64,000 bases of DNA from PRS1 sp965250265 (lineage in GTDB: Bacteria; Bacteroidota; Bacteroidia; Flavobacteriales; Flavobacteriaceae): NCBI GenBank assembly GCA_965250265.1, contig CBDFNO010000015.1, positions 186,001 through 250,000 of the forward strand, given 5' to 3'. Shown in pieces: positions 26,175 through 32,980 of the stretch (its first letter is position 1; each line of letters opens with the position of its first letter). The position numbers and the translations under genes were made by a program. The notes under the pieces are model-generated. The model saw only the letters and a list, made by a program, of their open reading frames with translations, was not told the origin of the DNA and searched no databases.

Positions 26175-26561
26175 TTACAAAAAAGCACTATCTATTGGTT
26201 CCCACAACTCAATTTTATTTCCGTCATTATCCATAATGTAGCCAAACTTTCCATATTCAAATTCTTGAACTTCACCAACAATAGTGACACCTTCTTCTTT
26301 TAAGGCTGTTATTAATTCATGTAAATTTTCTACACGATAATTAAACATAAAATCTTTTTTTGAAGGTTCGTAATATTTGGTGTCTTCGGCAAATGGACTC
26401 CATTGTGTTGTACAGTCTTTTCCATATTTATCTTTCCACCGAAAGGTACAGCCATAATCATCGGTGTTAAATCCTAAATGTTTTTTATACCAATCTTTTG
26501 ATGCTTTTGGATCTTTTGCTTTAAAGAATAATCCACCTATTCCTGTTACTCGTTTTTTCAT
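26175..26561 (-). CDS. VOC (glyoxalase/bleomycin resistance) family protein
   Basis: 128 residues with two beta-alpha-beta-beta-beta units of the vicinal oxygen chelate fold: 'GIGGLFFKAKDPKASKDWYKKHLGF' and 'VENLHELITALKEEGVTIVGEVQEFEYGKFGYIMDNDGNKIELWEP'. The last motif includes the C-terminal Glu metal ligand ('KIELWEP'). The substrate is unknown. It follows the DUF1801 gene with a 2-base gap in the LuxR-associated operon. Confidence 0.85.
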   Translation of the reverse strand: MKKRVTGIGGLFFKAKDPKASKDWYKKHLGFNTDDYGCTFRWKDKYGKDCTTQWSPFAEDTKYYEPSKKDFMFNYRVENLHELITALKEEGVTIVGEVQEFEYGKFGYIMDNDGNKIELWEPIDSAFL

Positions 26562-26563
26562 GT

Positions 26564-27022
26564 TTATTTCTTTTTTATATTAGTAGCATATACATCAATC
26601 CATTCTTCGGCTGACATTTTTGAAGCTAATTCGCCTATTAATTTATAAGGAATGTCATCAATTTTTTTAAATCTTATACAGCTTTTTCCCATATCTAGCT
26701 TTCTTTTACAATGTTTGGGATATTCTTTTACAAACCAATTATATAATTCTTTTTTTGCATAAATTCCCATATGATATACTGCAATAAAATTCTTTTGGGA
26801 AGCCAGATTCATAAATGGTAAAGGCAATTTTGGGTCACAATGATAACCATCTGGATATACCGAATGTGGTACATAAAAACCAATTAAATTATAGTTCATT
26901 CCTTCTTCAAATCCTTTTGATAAGTTCTTTTTAATTATAGCACGCAATTTTTTAATTGGCTCTATTCTATCTTCTGGTAATTGCGAAATATAATCGTCTG
27001 GTGAAGATGCTTTGTAATGCAT
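26564..27022 (-). CDS. DUF1801 domain protein
   Basis: 152 residues. 'SPDDYISQLPEDRIEPIKKLRAIIKKNL' followed by 'GMNYNLIGFYVP' and 'ASQKNFIAVYHMGIY' fits the DUF1801 (YdhG-like) fold, a small iron-chaperone-like domain; 'MGKSCIRFKKIDDIPYKLIGELASKM' is the typical C-terminus. It is cytoplasmic, with function poorly defined. It is in the middle of a tightly packed operon (5 bases after the DUF4199 gene). Confidence 0.82.
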   Translation of the reverse strand: MHYKASSPDDYISQLPEDRIEPIKKLRAIIKKNLSKGFEEGMNYNLIGFYVPHSVYPDGYHCDPKLPLPFMNLASQKNFIAVYHMGIYAKKELYNWFVKEYPKHCKRKLDMGKSCIRFKKIDDIPYKLIGELASKMSAEEWIDVYATNIKKK

Positions 27023-27027
27023 AAGAT

Positions 27028-27495
27028 TTATTTTTTACGTTGTAAAATTAATGATGAAATTAAAGATATAATTATTCCTATAATAAATACTGTTAAGAAC
27101 ATGACTATTGCCATGAGTCCGCTTCCCATTTCAATAACATCCTCTCCTCTTCCTTGGTCTATCATCATTTGTGCGTATTCATCAAAAAAATCTGGATTAA
27201 TAAATGTTGTATAAAAAGCGTCAACTATGGCAACACCAATCCCTGCTAAAACAGAAATGAGTAAACCAATAATTAATGCTTTTTTAAATGAAACAATTCC
27301 ATTATTTACTTTATCTCTGAAATGTTTTATTCCAAAAAAAACAAATAACAAGGAGATAACTATTGATAAGTATCCTAATATTTCTCCTGTACTGTAATCC
27401 GCTTCCTGACCCTGACCAATGATCAATCCTAATGTAAACAACACTGCAGCTGTTAAAAAACTGTATAATCCGTATTTAATAATTGTTGCTTTCAT
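27028..27495 (-). CDS. DUF4199 family membrane protein
   Basis: 155 residues with four predicted membrane helices (about 8-27, 42-58, 74-94, 127-150). 'YLSIVISLLFVFFGIKHFRDKVNNGIVSFKKALIIGLLISVLAGIGVAIVDAFYT' is the DUF4199 core, including the 'G-I-K-x-x-R-D' motif after helix 2. The family is confined largely to Bacteroidetes and its function is unknown. It is the second gene after the promoter at 27906-27971. Confidence 0.82.
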   Translation of the reverse strand: MKATIIKYGLYSFLTAAVLFTLGLIIGQGQEADYSTGEILGYLSIVISLLFVFFGIKHFRDKVNNGIVSFKKALIIGLLISVLAGIGVAIVDAFYTTFINPDFFDEYAQMMIDQGRGEDVIEMGSGLMAIVMFLTVFIIGIIISLISSLILQRKK

Positions 27496-27506
27496 TTTTT
27501 TTAATT

Positions 27507-27884
27507 TTAAACATGCTGATCAATAAGAATGGTATTTCCATCAGGATCAATTAAAACGAAACTTGCAGGACCTGAAGTGTTCTCATCTGCTTCTGTTTCT
27601 AATTTAATATCTTTCTCTTTAAGTTGTTTTTGGATTTCCCTAACATCTATAAAAGATTCCAATTTATTAGCACTTTCGTCCCAACCTGGATTGAAAGTTA
27701 AAATGTTATTTTCAAACATCCCTTGAAATAGACCTATTAAAGAATTCCCATTTTTCATTATGAGATAATTCATTTTTGTATCACCTGCGAAAATGGTAAA
27801 CCCTAAAGTTTCATAAAATTCTTTTGAAACATTAATGTCTTTAACATTAAGACTGACTGAAAATGCGCCTAATTTCATATTCAT
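27507..27884 (-). CDS. VOC family protein (second in operon)
   Basis: 125 residues. 'GAFSVSLNVKDINVSKEFYETLGFTIF' and 'GPASFVLIDPDGNTILIDQHV' bracket a VOC fold; the C-terminal motif ends in 'LIDQH' where metal-dependent members have Glu, so metal binding may be altered. It differs clearly from the other VOC protein in this operon. Two in-frame ATGs (27884 and 27878) could serve as start. It is the first gene downstream of the paired palindromic sites and the TAGTTTTG promoter box. Confidence 0.82.
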   Translation of the reverse strand: MNMKLGAFSVSLNVKDINVSKEFYETLGFTIFAGDTKMNYLIMKNGNSLIGLFQGMFENNILTFNPGWDESANKLESFIDVREIQKQLKEKDIKLETEADENTSGPASFVLIDPDGNTILIDQHV

Positions 27885-27905
27885 GTTTTTATTTTTTGTT
27901 ATTTA

Positions 27906-27913
27906 CAAAACTA
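27906..27913 (-). promoter_or_regulatory. -7 promoter element of the VOC-DUF4199-DUF1801 operon
   Basis: TAGTTTTG on the minus strand fits TAnnTTTG, 21 bases before the first VOC gene and 22 bases downstream of the nearest operator copy. Confidence 0.5.
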
Positions 27914-27935
27914 ATGGTGATTATAATAAATCTAC

Positions 27936-27971
27936 TCATACTAAAGTACCAAAATGTTCATACTTAAGTAC
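27936..27971 (-). promoter_or_regulatory. Paired palindromic operator sites, probable LuxR-type regulator target
   Basis: TCATACTAAAGTAC (27936-27949) and TCATACTTAAGTAC (27958-27971) are the same 14-mer with one mismatch, repeated directly with a 22-base period (about two helical turns). Each contains TACT(A/T)AAGTA, a perfect palindrome in the second copy. They sit between the stop of the LuxR-type gene and the -7 box of the following operon, as expected for an activator site. Confidence 0.6.
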
Positions 27972-27976
27972 TAAAA

Positions 27977-28387
27977 CTATAAAATATTAATGTCTTTTGC
28001 AATTTGGATGGCTTGAGTACGCCGCTTTGCATTGAGTTTTACTAACAAATTAGAAACATGGGTTTTTATAGTACTTTCTGAAAGAAATAAATTATCTGCA
28101 ATCTCTTTATTTGATAATCCTGAAGAAATTGCTTGTAAGACTTCGTATTCTCGTGTACTTATTTCTAATTCTTCAACTTTTTTTGTATCAATTTCTATGG
28201 TAGCTTTTTTAGTCTGATGTAAACTTTTTTTATTAATATATATACCAATAAAAAAGAATAAAATAGCAACAATAGCGATCACAATTTCAATATTTAAATC
28301 ACCTGATAGTATTGTATATTGTCCTATTTGAAATAAGGCTAAAAGAGCAATGATGATTCCAGAAAAAACAAGTATTGTTTTTTTCAT
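27977..28387 (-). CDS. Membrane-anchored LuxR-type HTH regulator
   Basis: 136 residues. Two membrane helices (about 5-24 and 35-52) precede a cytoplasmic linker and a C-terminal LuxR/NarL winged HTH: 'STREYEVLQAISSGLSNKEIADNLFLSESTIKTHVSNLLVKLNAKRRTQAIQIAK'. There is no receiver or ligand-binding domain, so the membrane part is the only obvious input. It starts 9 bases after the hydroxyacid dehydrogenase stop and ends 6 bases before the operator pair. It most likely controls the downstream six-gene operon. Confidence 0.88.
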   Translation of the reverse strand: MKKTILVFSGIIIALLALFQIGQYTILSGDLNIEIVIAIVAILFFFIGIYINKKSLHQTKKATIEIDTKKVEELEISTREYEVLQAISSGLSNKEIADNLFLSESTIKTHVSNLLVKLNAKRRTQAIQIAKDINIL

Positions 28388-28396
28388 TTGTTAAAG

Positions 28397-29335
28397 TTAA
28401 CAAAATCTAGCTTTTATTTTATTGACTATTGTTTGAGCTAATTTCTTTTTGCTCTCTACTGTCCAACCTGCTACATGAGGAGATAGTAAAACATTTTCTG
28501 ATTGAATTAAGTACTGAAAAGCTTCTGGTATTGATTCATTTTCAAACAAATCTTCAAAAGATGATTTTTCGTATTCTAAAACATCTAATCCTGCGCCTAG
28601 AATTTTTCGCGATTGTAATGCTGAAACCAAATCTTCTATAACTACACTTTTTCCACGTGCTGTATTGATTAACCAAAACGGATTTTTAAATTGATTAATA
28701 AAATCTGTGTTAATCATATTAAGGGTCAATGATGTTTCAGGAGTGTGTAAGCTTACAACATCTACTTTTCCTTGGAATTCTTTTAGTGAAACCTGTTTGC
28801 AATTTTCATCTCCAACATTATCTTTTATATCATAACAAATAACAGCAACATCGAAACCTCGAAGTTTCTTTGCAAATGCTTTTCCCATATTTCCGTAACC
28901 AATAATGCCAACAGTTTTTCCGTCAAGTTCCATGCCTCGATTATCTTCTCTTAACCATTTTCCTTGTCTAACTTCGTGGTCTGCTTTGTTTAGTTTGTTA
29001 AATAATGATAATAACATACCTAATGTGTGTTCACCAACAGCATTTCGATTACCTTCTGGAGCCGAAATTAAATAAATCCCTTTTTGCTCTGCATAATTAC
29101 AATCAATGTTTTCTAATCCTGCTCCAACACGACCTATAAATTTTAGATTTGTAGCTTCATCAAGGAATTGTTTATCGATTGTAAAACGAGATCTTATAAT
29201 AATCCCATCGTAATCTTGAATTTTTTGTTCTATTTCTTCTTTTGATGAAACATAATCTTCATGGTTTAAAAAACCTAAATCGTCAAGTTGATGAATTAGG
29301 ATAGAATGATTGGTATCAAGATGTAGAATCTTCAT
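28397..29335 (-). CDS. D-2-hydroxyacid dehydrogenase (NAD-dependent)
   Basis: 312 residues. The NAD-binding domain has 'GKTVGIIGYGNMGKAFAKKLRGFDVAVICYD' (GxGxxG near residue 145). The catalytic triad elements are Arg in 'NTARGKSV', Glu in 'LDVLEYEKSSF' and His in 'LLSPHVAGWT'. 'RVGAGLENID' is the typical N-terminal substrate-binding element. The sequence resembles the phosphoglycerate dehydrogenase branch but lacks an ACT domain. Substrate uncertain. It starts 1 base after the cupin gene. Confidence 0.88.
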   Translation of the reverse strand: MKILHLDTNHSILIHQLDDLGFLNHEDYVSSKEEIEQKIQDYDGIIIRSRFTIDKQFLDEATNLKFIGRVGAGLENIDCNYAEQKGIYLISAPEGNRNAVGEHTLGMLLSLFNKLNKADHEVRQGKWLREDNRGMELDGKTVGIIGYGNMGKAFAKKLRGFDVAVICYDIKDNVGDENCKQVSLKEFQGKVDVVSLHTPETSLTLNMINTDFINQFKNPFWLINTARGKSVVIEDLVSALQSRKILGAGLDVLEYEKSSFEDLFENESIPEAFQYLIQSENVLLSPHVAGWTVESKKKLAQTIVNKIKARFC

Positions 29336-29336
29336 T

Positions 29337-29702
29337 TTAAATTTCGGGATAATGTGTTTGTGTTTTTTCGTGTTCTACATTCCCTGTGTGGAGAGTAGAT
29401 AATTTTTCAAAAAGCAGTACATGTACTTCTTCTCCATTTTTTGTCATAGGGTTGTGCTCTACTCCTTTTGGTACTACAATAATTTCACCTTCGCTAACAA
29501 TTTCCGTTCTGTCCCTAAATTGCATATATAAAGTTCCTTTTACTACCTGAAACAATTCATCTTCATCTTCATGTTTATGCCAAACAAACTCTCCTCTTAT
29601 TTTAGCTAAAAGCACTTGCATATTATCTACAATAGCAATTTTATGTGGATGCCAATTCTTTGAAAATTTTGAAAATTTCTCTTTTATATTAATTGTACTC
29701 AT
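29337..29702 (-). CDS. Cupin domain protein
   Basis: 121 residues with a single cupin barrel. Motif 1 is 'WHKHEDEDELFQVVKGTLYMQF' (His, His, Glu metal ligands) and motif 2 'IIVVPKGVEHNP' (His). The first ligands are well preserved. It lies directly in front of the D-2-hydroxyacid dehydrogenase gene on the same strand, so the pair is probably cotranscribed. The substrate is unknown. A structured repeat element begins 17 bases upstream. Confidence 0.87.
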   Translation of the reverse strand: MSTINIKEKFSKFSKNWHPHKIAIVDNMQVLLAKIRGEFVWHKHEDEDELFQVVKGTLYMQFRDRTEIVSEGEIIVVPKGVEHNPMTKNGEEVHVLLFEKLSTLHTGNVEHEKTQTHYPEI

Positions 29703-29719
29703 AGTGTAAAATTACGAAG

Positions 29720-29804
29720 TTTTGCGTTAGCGATTGTAGTGTAAATCCTTTTGCTTTTGCAAAAGATTGAAACGGAAAGCAAGACCTGTAAGGAAACGCC
29801 CGAA
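29720..29804 (+). ncRNA. Flavo-1-like structured RNA or repeat element
   Basis: The gap between the cupin start and the mgtE stop carries the ordered motif GCGTTAGCGATTG, ATCCTTTTG, ACGGAAAGCAAGACC and AACGCCC. I recognise this series from flavobacterial intergenic regions, probably the Rfam Flavo-1 motif. Pairing supports it: GCGTT (29724-29728) with AACGC (29795-29799) closes the element, and CTTTTGC (29748-29754) with GCAAAAG (29759-29765) forms an internal hairpin. Family name from memory; a covariance-model search would decide. Confidence 0.55.
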
Positions 29805-29806
29805 TA

Positions 29807-31201
29807 TTAAAACCCTAAAATAAGTTTTGCCAGATAGAAAAATAAGAAAATACCAAAAATATCATTGCTTGTGGTAATAAATGGCCCAGTTGCTATAGCA
29901 GGATCAATCCCTTTTTTATCTAAAATGATTGGTACAAACGTGCCAATTAATGCTGCAACAATTATAACGCAAAGCATTGAAATAGCAATGGTTAGACTGA
30001 AATTTATATCGTAGTTCATTATTACGCCAAAAATTATCACTAATACTGCTAAAGCTATTCCATTAATTAAACTCAACCCAATCTCTTTTAAAAGTCTATT
30101 TAAAAGACTTCCTTTTACTACATCATTTGCTAATCCTTGGACAATGATTGCGCTTGATTGCACACCTACATTCCCTGCCATTGCAGCTATAAGTGGTGTA
30201 AAAAAGAACAGTTTTTTTACATTTGGATCTGTCATTAATGTTTCAAAATCTTCTAAAATAAATACACTTGCCAAACCTCCAAAAAGCCCTAAAATTAGCC
30301 AAGGTAATCGTGCTTTTGTGTGGTCTAAAATACTATCGTCTGCTTCTACTTCTTGCGTAATACCTGCTGCTAATTGATAATCTTTTTCGGCTTCTTCTTT
30401 TATAACATCTACTATATCATCAATTGTAATTCTACCTAATAAAGTTTGGTTTTCGTCAACTACAGGAATCGCTTCTAAATCGTACTTCTGCATCACTTTT
30501 GCGACATCTTCTACATCTTCGTTTACATCTACATAATCTACTTTTGGAATATAAATTTCTTTAATATTCCCTCGTGGATCCGCAACTAATAAATCTTTTA
30601 AAGACAACCTGCCTATAAGTCTTTCATCATCATCTACAACATAGATTGAGTGCACTCGAGTTACTTCGGCAGCCTGTTCACGCATTTCTCTAACACAGCG
30701 TGTTACGGTCCAATTTTCATTCACTTTTACAAGCTCCTTTGCCATTAATCCTCCTGCAGTATCTTCATCATAGTTTAATAGCTCTTGAATATCGGCTTTA
30801 TGTTCTTCATCTTCTATCTGAGCAATTACTACTTCTTGACGTTCTTCAGGTAGTTCACCAATAATATCGGCTGCATCATCTGTATCAAGCTCTTCAATTT
30901 CTTCGGCGATTTCTTTTGCTGAAAGATTTTGAAGAATCTTTTCACGATCGTCTTCATCAAGCTCCATTAAAATATCCGAAGTCAACTCACTATCCAGAAG
31001 TTTTATAACATAAATTGCCTGTTCAAAATTAAGTTCTTCTAAAATTTCGGCAATATCAGCATGATGGAATTCATTTAATAGTTCTAAAGTAGCTTCATCT
31101 TTTTTAGAATCAATTAATTGTTCTACGCTGCTAATAAGCTCATCGCTTATTTGAAATTTGATATTTTCTTTATTCTCTTCCACAAGAAATTTGAGTTTCA
31201 A
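29807..31201 (-). CDS. mgtE: Magnesium transporter MgtE
   Basis: 464 residues in standard MgtE order. The acidic N domain of repeated 'EEL..D..DAADIIGELPEER' comes first, then two CBS domains (about 145-265, with 'RVHSIYVVDDDERLIGRLSLKDLL' and 'LEAIPVVDENQTLLGRITIDDIVDVI'). Five membrane helices follow, with the 'RLPWLILGLFGGLASVF', 'PLIAAMAGNVGVQSSAI' and 'DPAIATGPFITTSNDIFG' motifs of the Mg2+ pore. The N and CBS domains sense cytosolic Mg2+ and gate the channel. It lies downstream of rsmA on the same strand. Confidence 0.96.
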   Translation of the reverse strand: MKLKFLVEENKENIKFQISDELISSVEQLIDSKKDEATLELLNEFHHADIAEILEELNFEQAIYVIKLLDSELTSDILMELDEDDREKILQNLSAKEIAEEIEELDTDDAADIIGELPEERQEVVIAQIEDEEHKADIQELLNYDEDTAGGLMAKELVKVNENWTVTRCVREMREQAAEVTRVHSIYVVDDDERLIGRLSLKDLLVADPRGNIKEIYIPKVDYVDVNEDVEDVAKVMQKYDLEAIPVVDENQTLLGRITIDDIVDVIKEEAEKDYQLAAGITQEVEADDSILDHTKARLPWLILGLFGGLASVFILEDFETLMTDPNVKKLFFFTPLIAAMAGNVGVQSSAIIVQGLANDVVKGSLLNRLLKEIGLSLINGIALAVLVIIFGVIMNYDINFSLTIAISMLCVIIVAALIGTFVPIILDKKGIDPAIATGPFITTSNDIFGIFLFFYLAKLILGF

Positions 31202-31230
31202 TATTTCTCAATAACACTCCAAAAAAATAT

Positions 31231-31252
31231 TTCAGAATCACTCGAAATGACA
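31231..31252. repeat. Dispersed repeat copy between rsmA and mgtE
   Basis: TTCAGAATCACTCGAAATGACA then G: its reverse complement GTCATTTCGAGTGATTCTGA is a variant of the repeat family found around the GIY-YIG gene. It occupies most of the 65-base gap. Confidence 0.55.
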
Positions 31253-31266
31253 GTTGATGATAATTC

Positions 31267-32043
31267 CTATAACGTGTCTTTTTCAATTAAAGTTGTGAGT
31301 TTAATAAACTCTAAAACACTTAATTGTTCTGGACGCTTGCCAAATATAACATCTTCTCTTAAATTATCGCTTAAATTGAATGTTTTTAAACTGTTTCTAA
31401 GTATTTTTCTACGCTGTTGAAATGATGCTTTAACGACTCTAAAAAATAACACTTCGTCACAAGTCAATGTATAATTCTCTTTTCTTATAAGCCTCAACAC
31501 TCCCGATTCTACCTTTGGTGGTGGATTAAAAACTTGTGGCGGCACAGTAAATAAATATTCAGCATCATAAAAAGCTTGTGTTAATACCGAAAGTATGCCA
31601 TATTTTTTGCTGCCTTTTTTTTCACAAATACGCTGAGCTACTTCTTTTTGGAACATTCCAGAAAATTCAGGAATTTGATTTCGCATCTCTAATGCTTTAA
31701 ATACTATTTGTGTAGAAATATTATATGGAAAATTGCCAATGATGGCGAAAGACTCTTCTTTAAAAATAGTGGTTATATCACACTTTAAAAAATCTTTTTC
31801 TATGATTCTATTTGTAAGACTTAAGTAATTAACCTTTAGATATTCTACAGATTCGGAGTCTATCTCAATAACGTAAGTTGTAATATCTTTTTGAAGTAAA
31901 AATTTTGTAAGGACTCCCATTCCTGGGCCTATCTCCAAGATATTTTTATAGCCTTTTAAAGTTAAAGTGTCAACAATTTTTTTGGCGATGTTCTCGTCGT
32001 TTAAAAAATGTTGACCTAAATATTTTTTTGCTTTAACTGACAT
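31267..32043 (-). CDS. rsmA: 16S rRNA (adenine1518/1519-N6) dimethyltransferase
   Basis: 258 residues. N-terminal 'KKYLGQHFLND' is the family signature, followed by the SAM-binding motif 'EIGPGMGVLT' (37-46) and the catalytic 'NFPYNIS' (104-110). The C-terminal domain 'VFNPPPKVESGVLRLI' and 'FRVVKASFQQRRKILRNSLK' is typical of KsgA/RsmA. It dimethylates two adenines in helix 45 of 16S rRNA during small-subunit assembly. It is followed by mgtE and preceded by the DUF4286 gene. Confidence 0.96.
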   Translation of the reverse strand: MSVKAKKYLGQHFLNDENIAKKIVDTLTLKGYKNILEIGPGMGVLTKFLLQKDITTYVIEIDSESVEYLKVNYLSLTNRIIEKDFLKCDITTIFKEESFAIIGNFPYNISTQIVFKALEMRNQIPEFSGMFQKEVAQRICEKKGSKKYGILSVLTQAFYDAEYLFTVPPQVFNPPPKVESGVLRLIRKENYTLTCDEVLFFRVVKASFQQRRKILRNSLKTFNLSDNLREDVIFGKRPEQLSVLEFIKLTTLIEKDTL

Positions 32044-32071
32044 AAATGAGTTTTAAGAAAGGGTTTATGTG

Positions 32072-32395
32072 TTAGTTGTTTGTCACTGAATATTCATCAA
32101 TAATCTCAAGCTCAGTTCTAAAAGCCAACATTTTGTCTGTAAATTTTGCCTGGCCATCTCCCCTTAATTTTTCTGCATCTTCTCTATAATATGCATCTAA
32201 ATCTTCTCTAGATTTAGCCCGATACTGTACCGAATAGGTTGTTCCACACATTTCTTCTTCTACTAAAACTTTTGTGAGTTTTGCTTCAGTAAATTTTCCT
32301 GTTGCTAGTACTTGAAGTATATGTTCTTTAATCCAGTTGAGCCATTTTTCATGAATACCTTTGTCCACATTTATAGTTACGTTATATATAATCAT
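32072..32395 (-). CDS. DUF4286 family protein
   Basis: 107 residues. 'MIIYNVTINVDKGIHEKWLNWIKEHILQVLATGKF', 'GTTYSVQYRAKSREDLDAYYREDAEKLR' and 'KFTDKMLAFRTELEII' are the conserved elements of DUF4286, a ferredoxin-like dimeric alpha/beta-barrel-type small protein widespread in Bacteroidetes and usually encoded beside rsmA, as here. It is cytoplasmic, with unknown function. A repeat element lies in the 63 bases before it. Confidence 0.87.
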   Translation of the reverse strand: MIIYNVTINVDKGIHEKWLNWIKEHILQVLATGKFTEAKLTKVLVEEEMCGTTYSVQYRAKSREDLDAYYREDAEKLRGDGQAKFTDKMLAFRTELEIIDEYSVTNN

Positions 32396-32412
32396 TTTTA
32401 CTTTCTATAAAG

Positions 32413-32451
32413 ATTATGAGATTTCTCCTCATTTCATTCTTATGAAATGAC
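32413..32451. repeat. Dispersed repeat with internal hairpin
   Basis: The minus strand begins GTCATTTCATAAGAATGAAA and ends GAGAAATCTCATAAT, the GTCATTTC...GAGAAATCT variant of the dispersed repeat. CATTTCAT and ATGAAATG form an 8-bp hairpin at 32430-32449. Confidence 0.55.
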
Positions 32452-32458
32452 TTAAAAA

Positions 32459-32971
32459 TTAAAATGTTTTTGCAAATAACAGAAGTTCTTTACCATCTTC
32501 AAAAGGAATTACTCTTTTTTCGTAAGTTAAACCAAGTTTCTCTAATAATTTTATTGAATTTTTATTAATTGGTGATGTTATTGCTGATACTTTTTTTAAT
32601 TTAAACTTGTTTTGTGCAAGATTCATTATTTCAACTGAAGATTCATAACCAAACCCTTTACCTTCATAATCTGGCAAGAATCCAAAACCAATATCAGTAT
32701 CTTCTAATTCTTTACGTTTAACTAAACCGCAGATTCCTATTATTTTTAAGTTCTCACTTTTTAGTAATAACTTATAGAACCCAAATCCATCTTTTTTATA
32801 GCTTTTTAAAATTCCCTTTTTAAGATGTTCTTTTGCATCAGTTATTGTTTTAATTTTTCTATCACCAATATATTTTATCCAATGTGGTGTATTCATCAAC
32901 TCTAAAAAGAAAGGTGCATCTTGTAAAGTTACTTTTGAGATAGTTAGCCGTTGTGTTTCAGATATTGTCAC
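32459..32971 (-). CDS. GNAT acetyltransferase, RimJ/RimL-like
   Basis: 170 residues. 'ETQRLTISKVTLQDAPFFLELMNTPHW' is the N-terminal part of the RimJ/RimL-like Acetyltransf_3 family; 'DIGFGFLPDYEGKGFGYESSVEIMNLA' holds the acetyl-CoA loop (Gly-x-Gly-x-Gly/Ala), and 'INKNSIKLLEKLGLTYEKRV' is the last conserved helix-strand. It is cytoplasmic; the substrate is unknown. It starts 9 bases after the TPR-protein stop on the same strand. Confidence 0.87.
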   Translation of the reverse strand: MTISETQRLTISKVTLQDAPFFLELMNTPHWIKYIGDRKIKTITDAKEHLKKGILKSYKKDGFGFYKLLLKSENLKIIGICGLVKRKELEDTDIGFGFLPDYEGKGFGYESSVEIMNLAQNKFKLKKVSAITSPINKNSIKLLEKLGLTYEKRVIPFEDGKELLLFAKTF

Positions 32972-32980
32972 TAAAAATGA

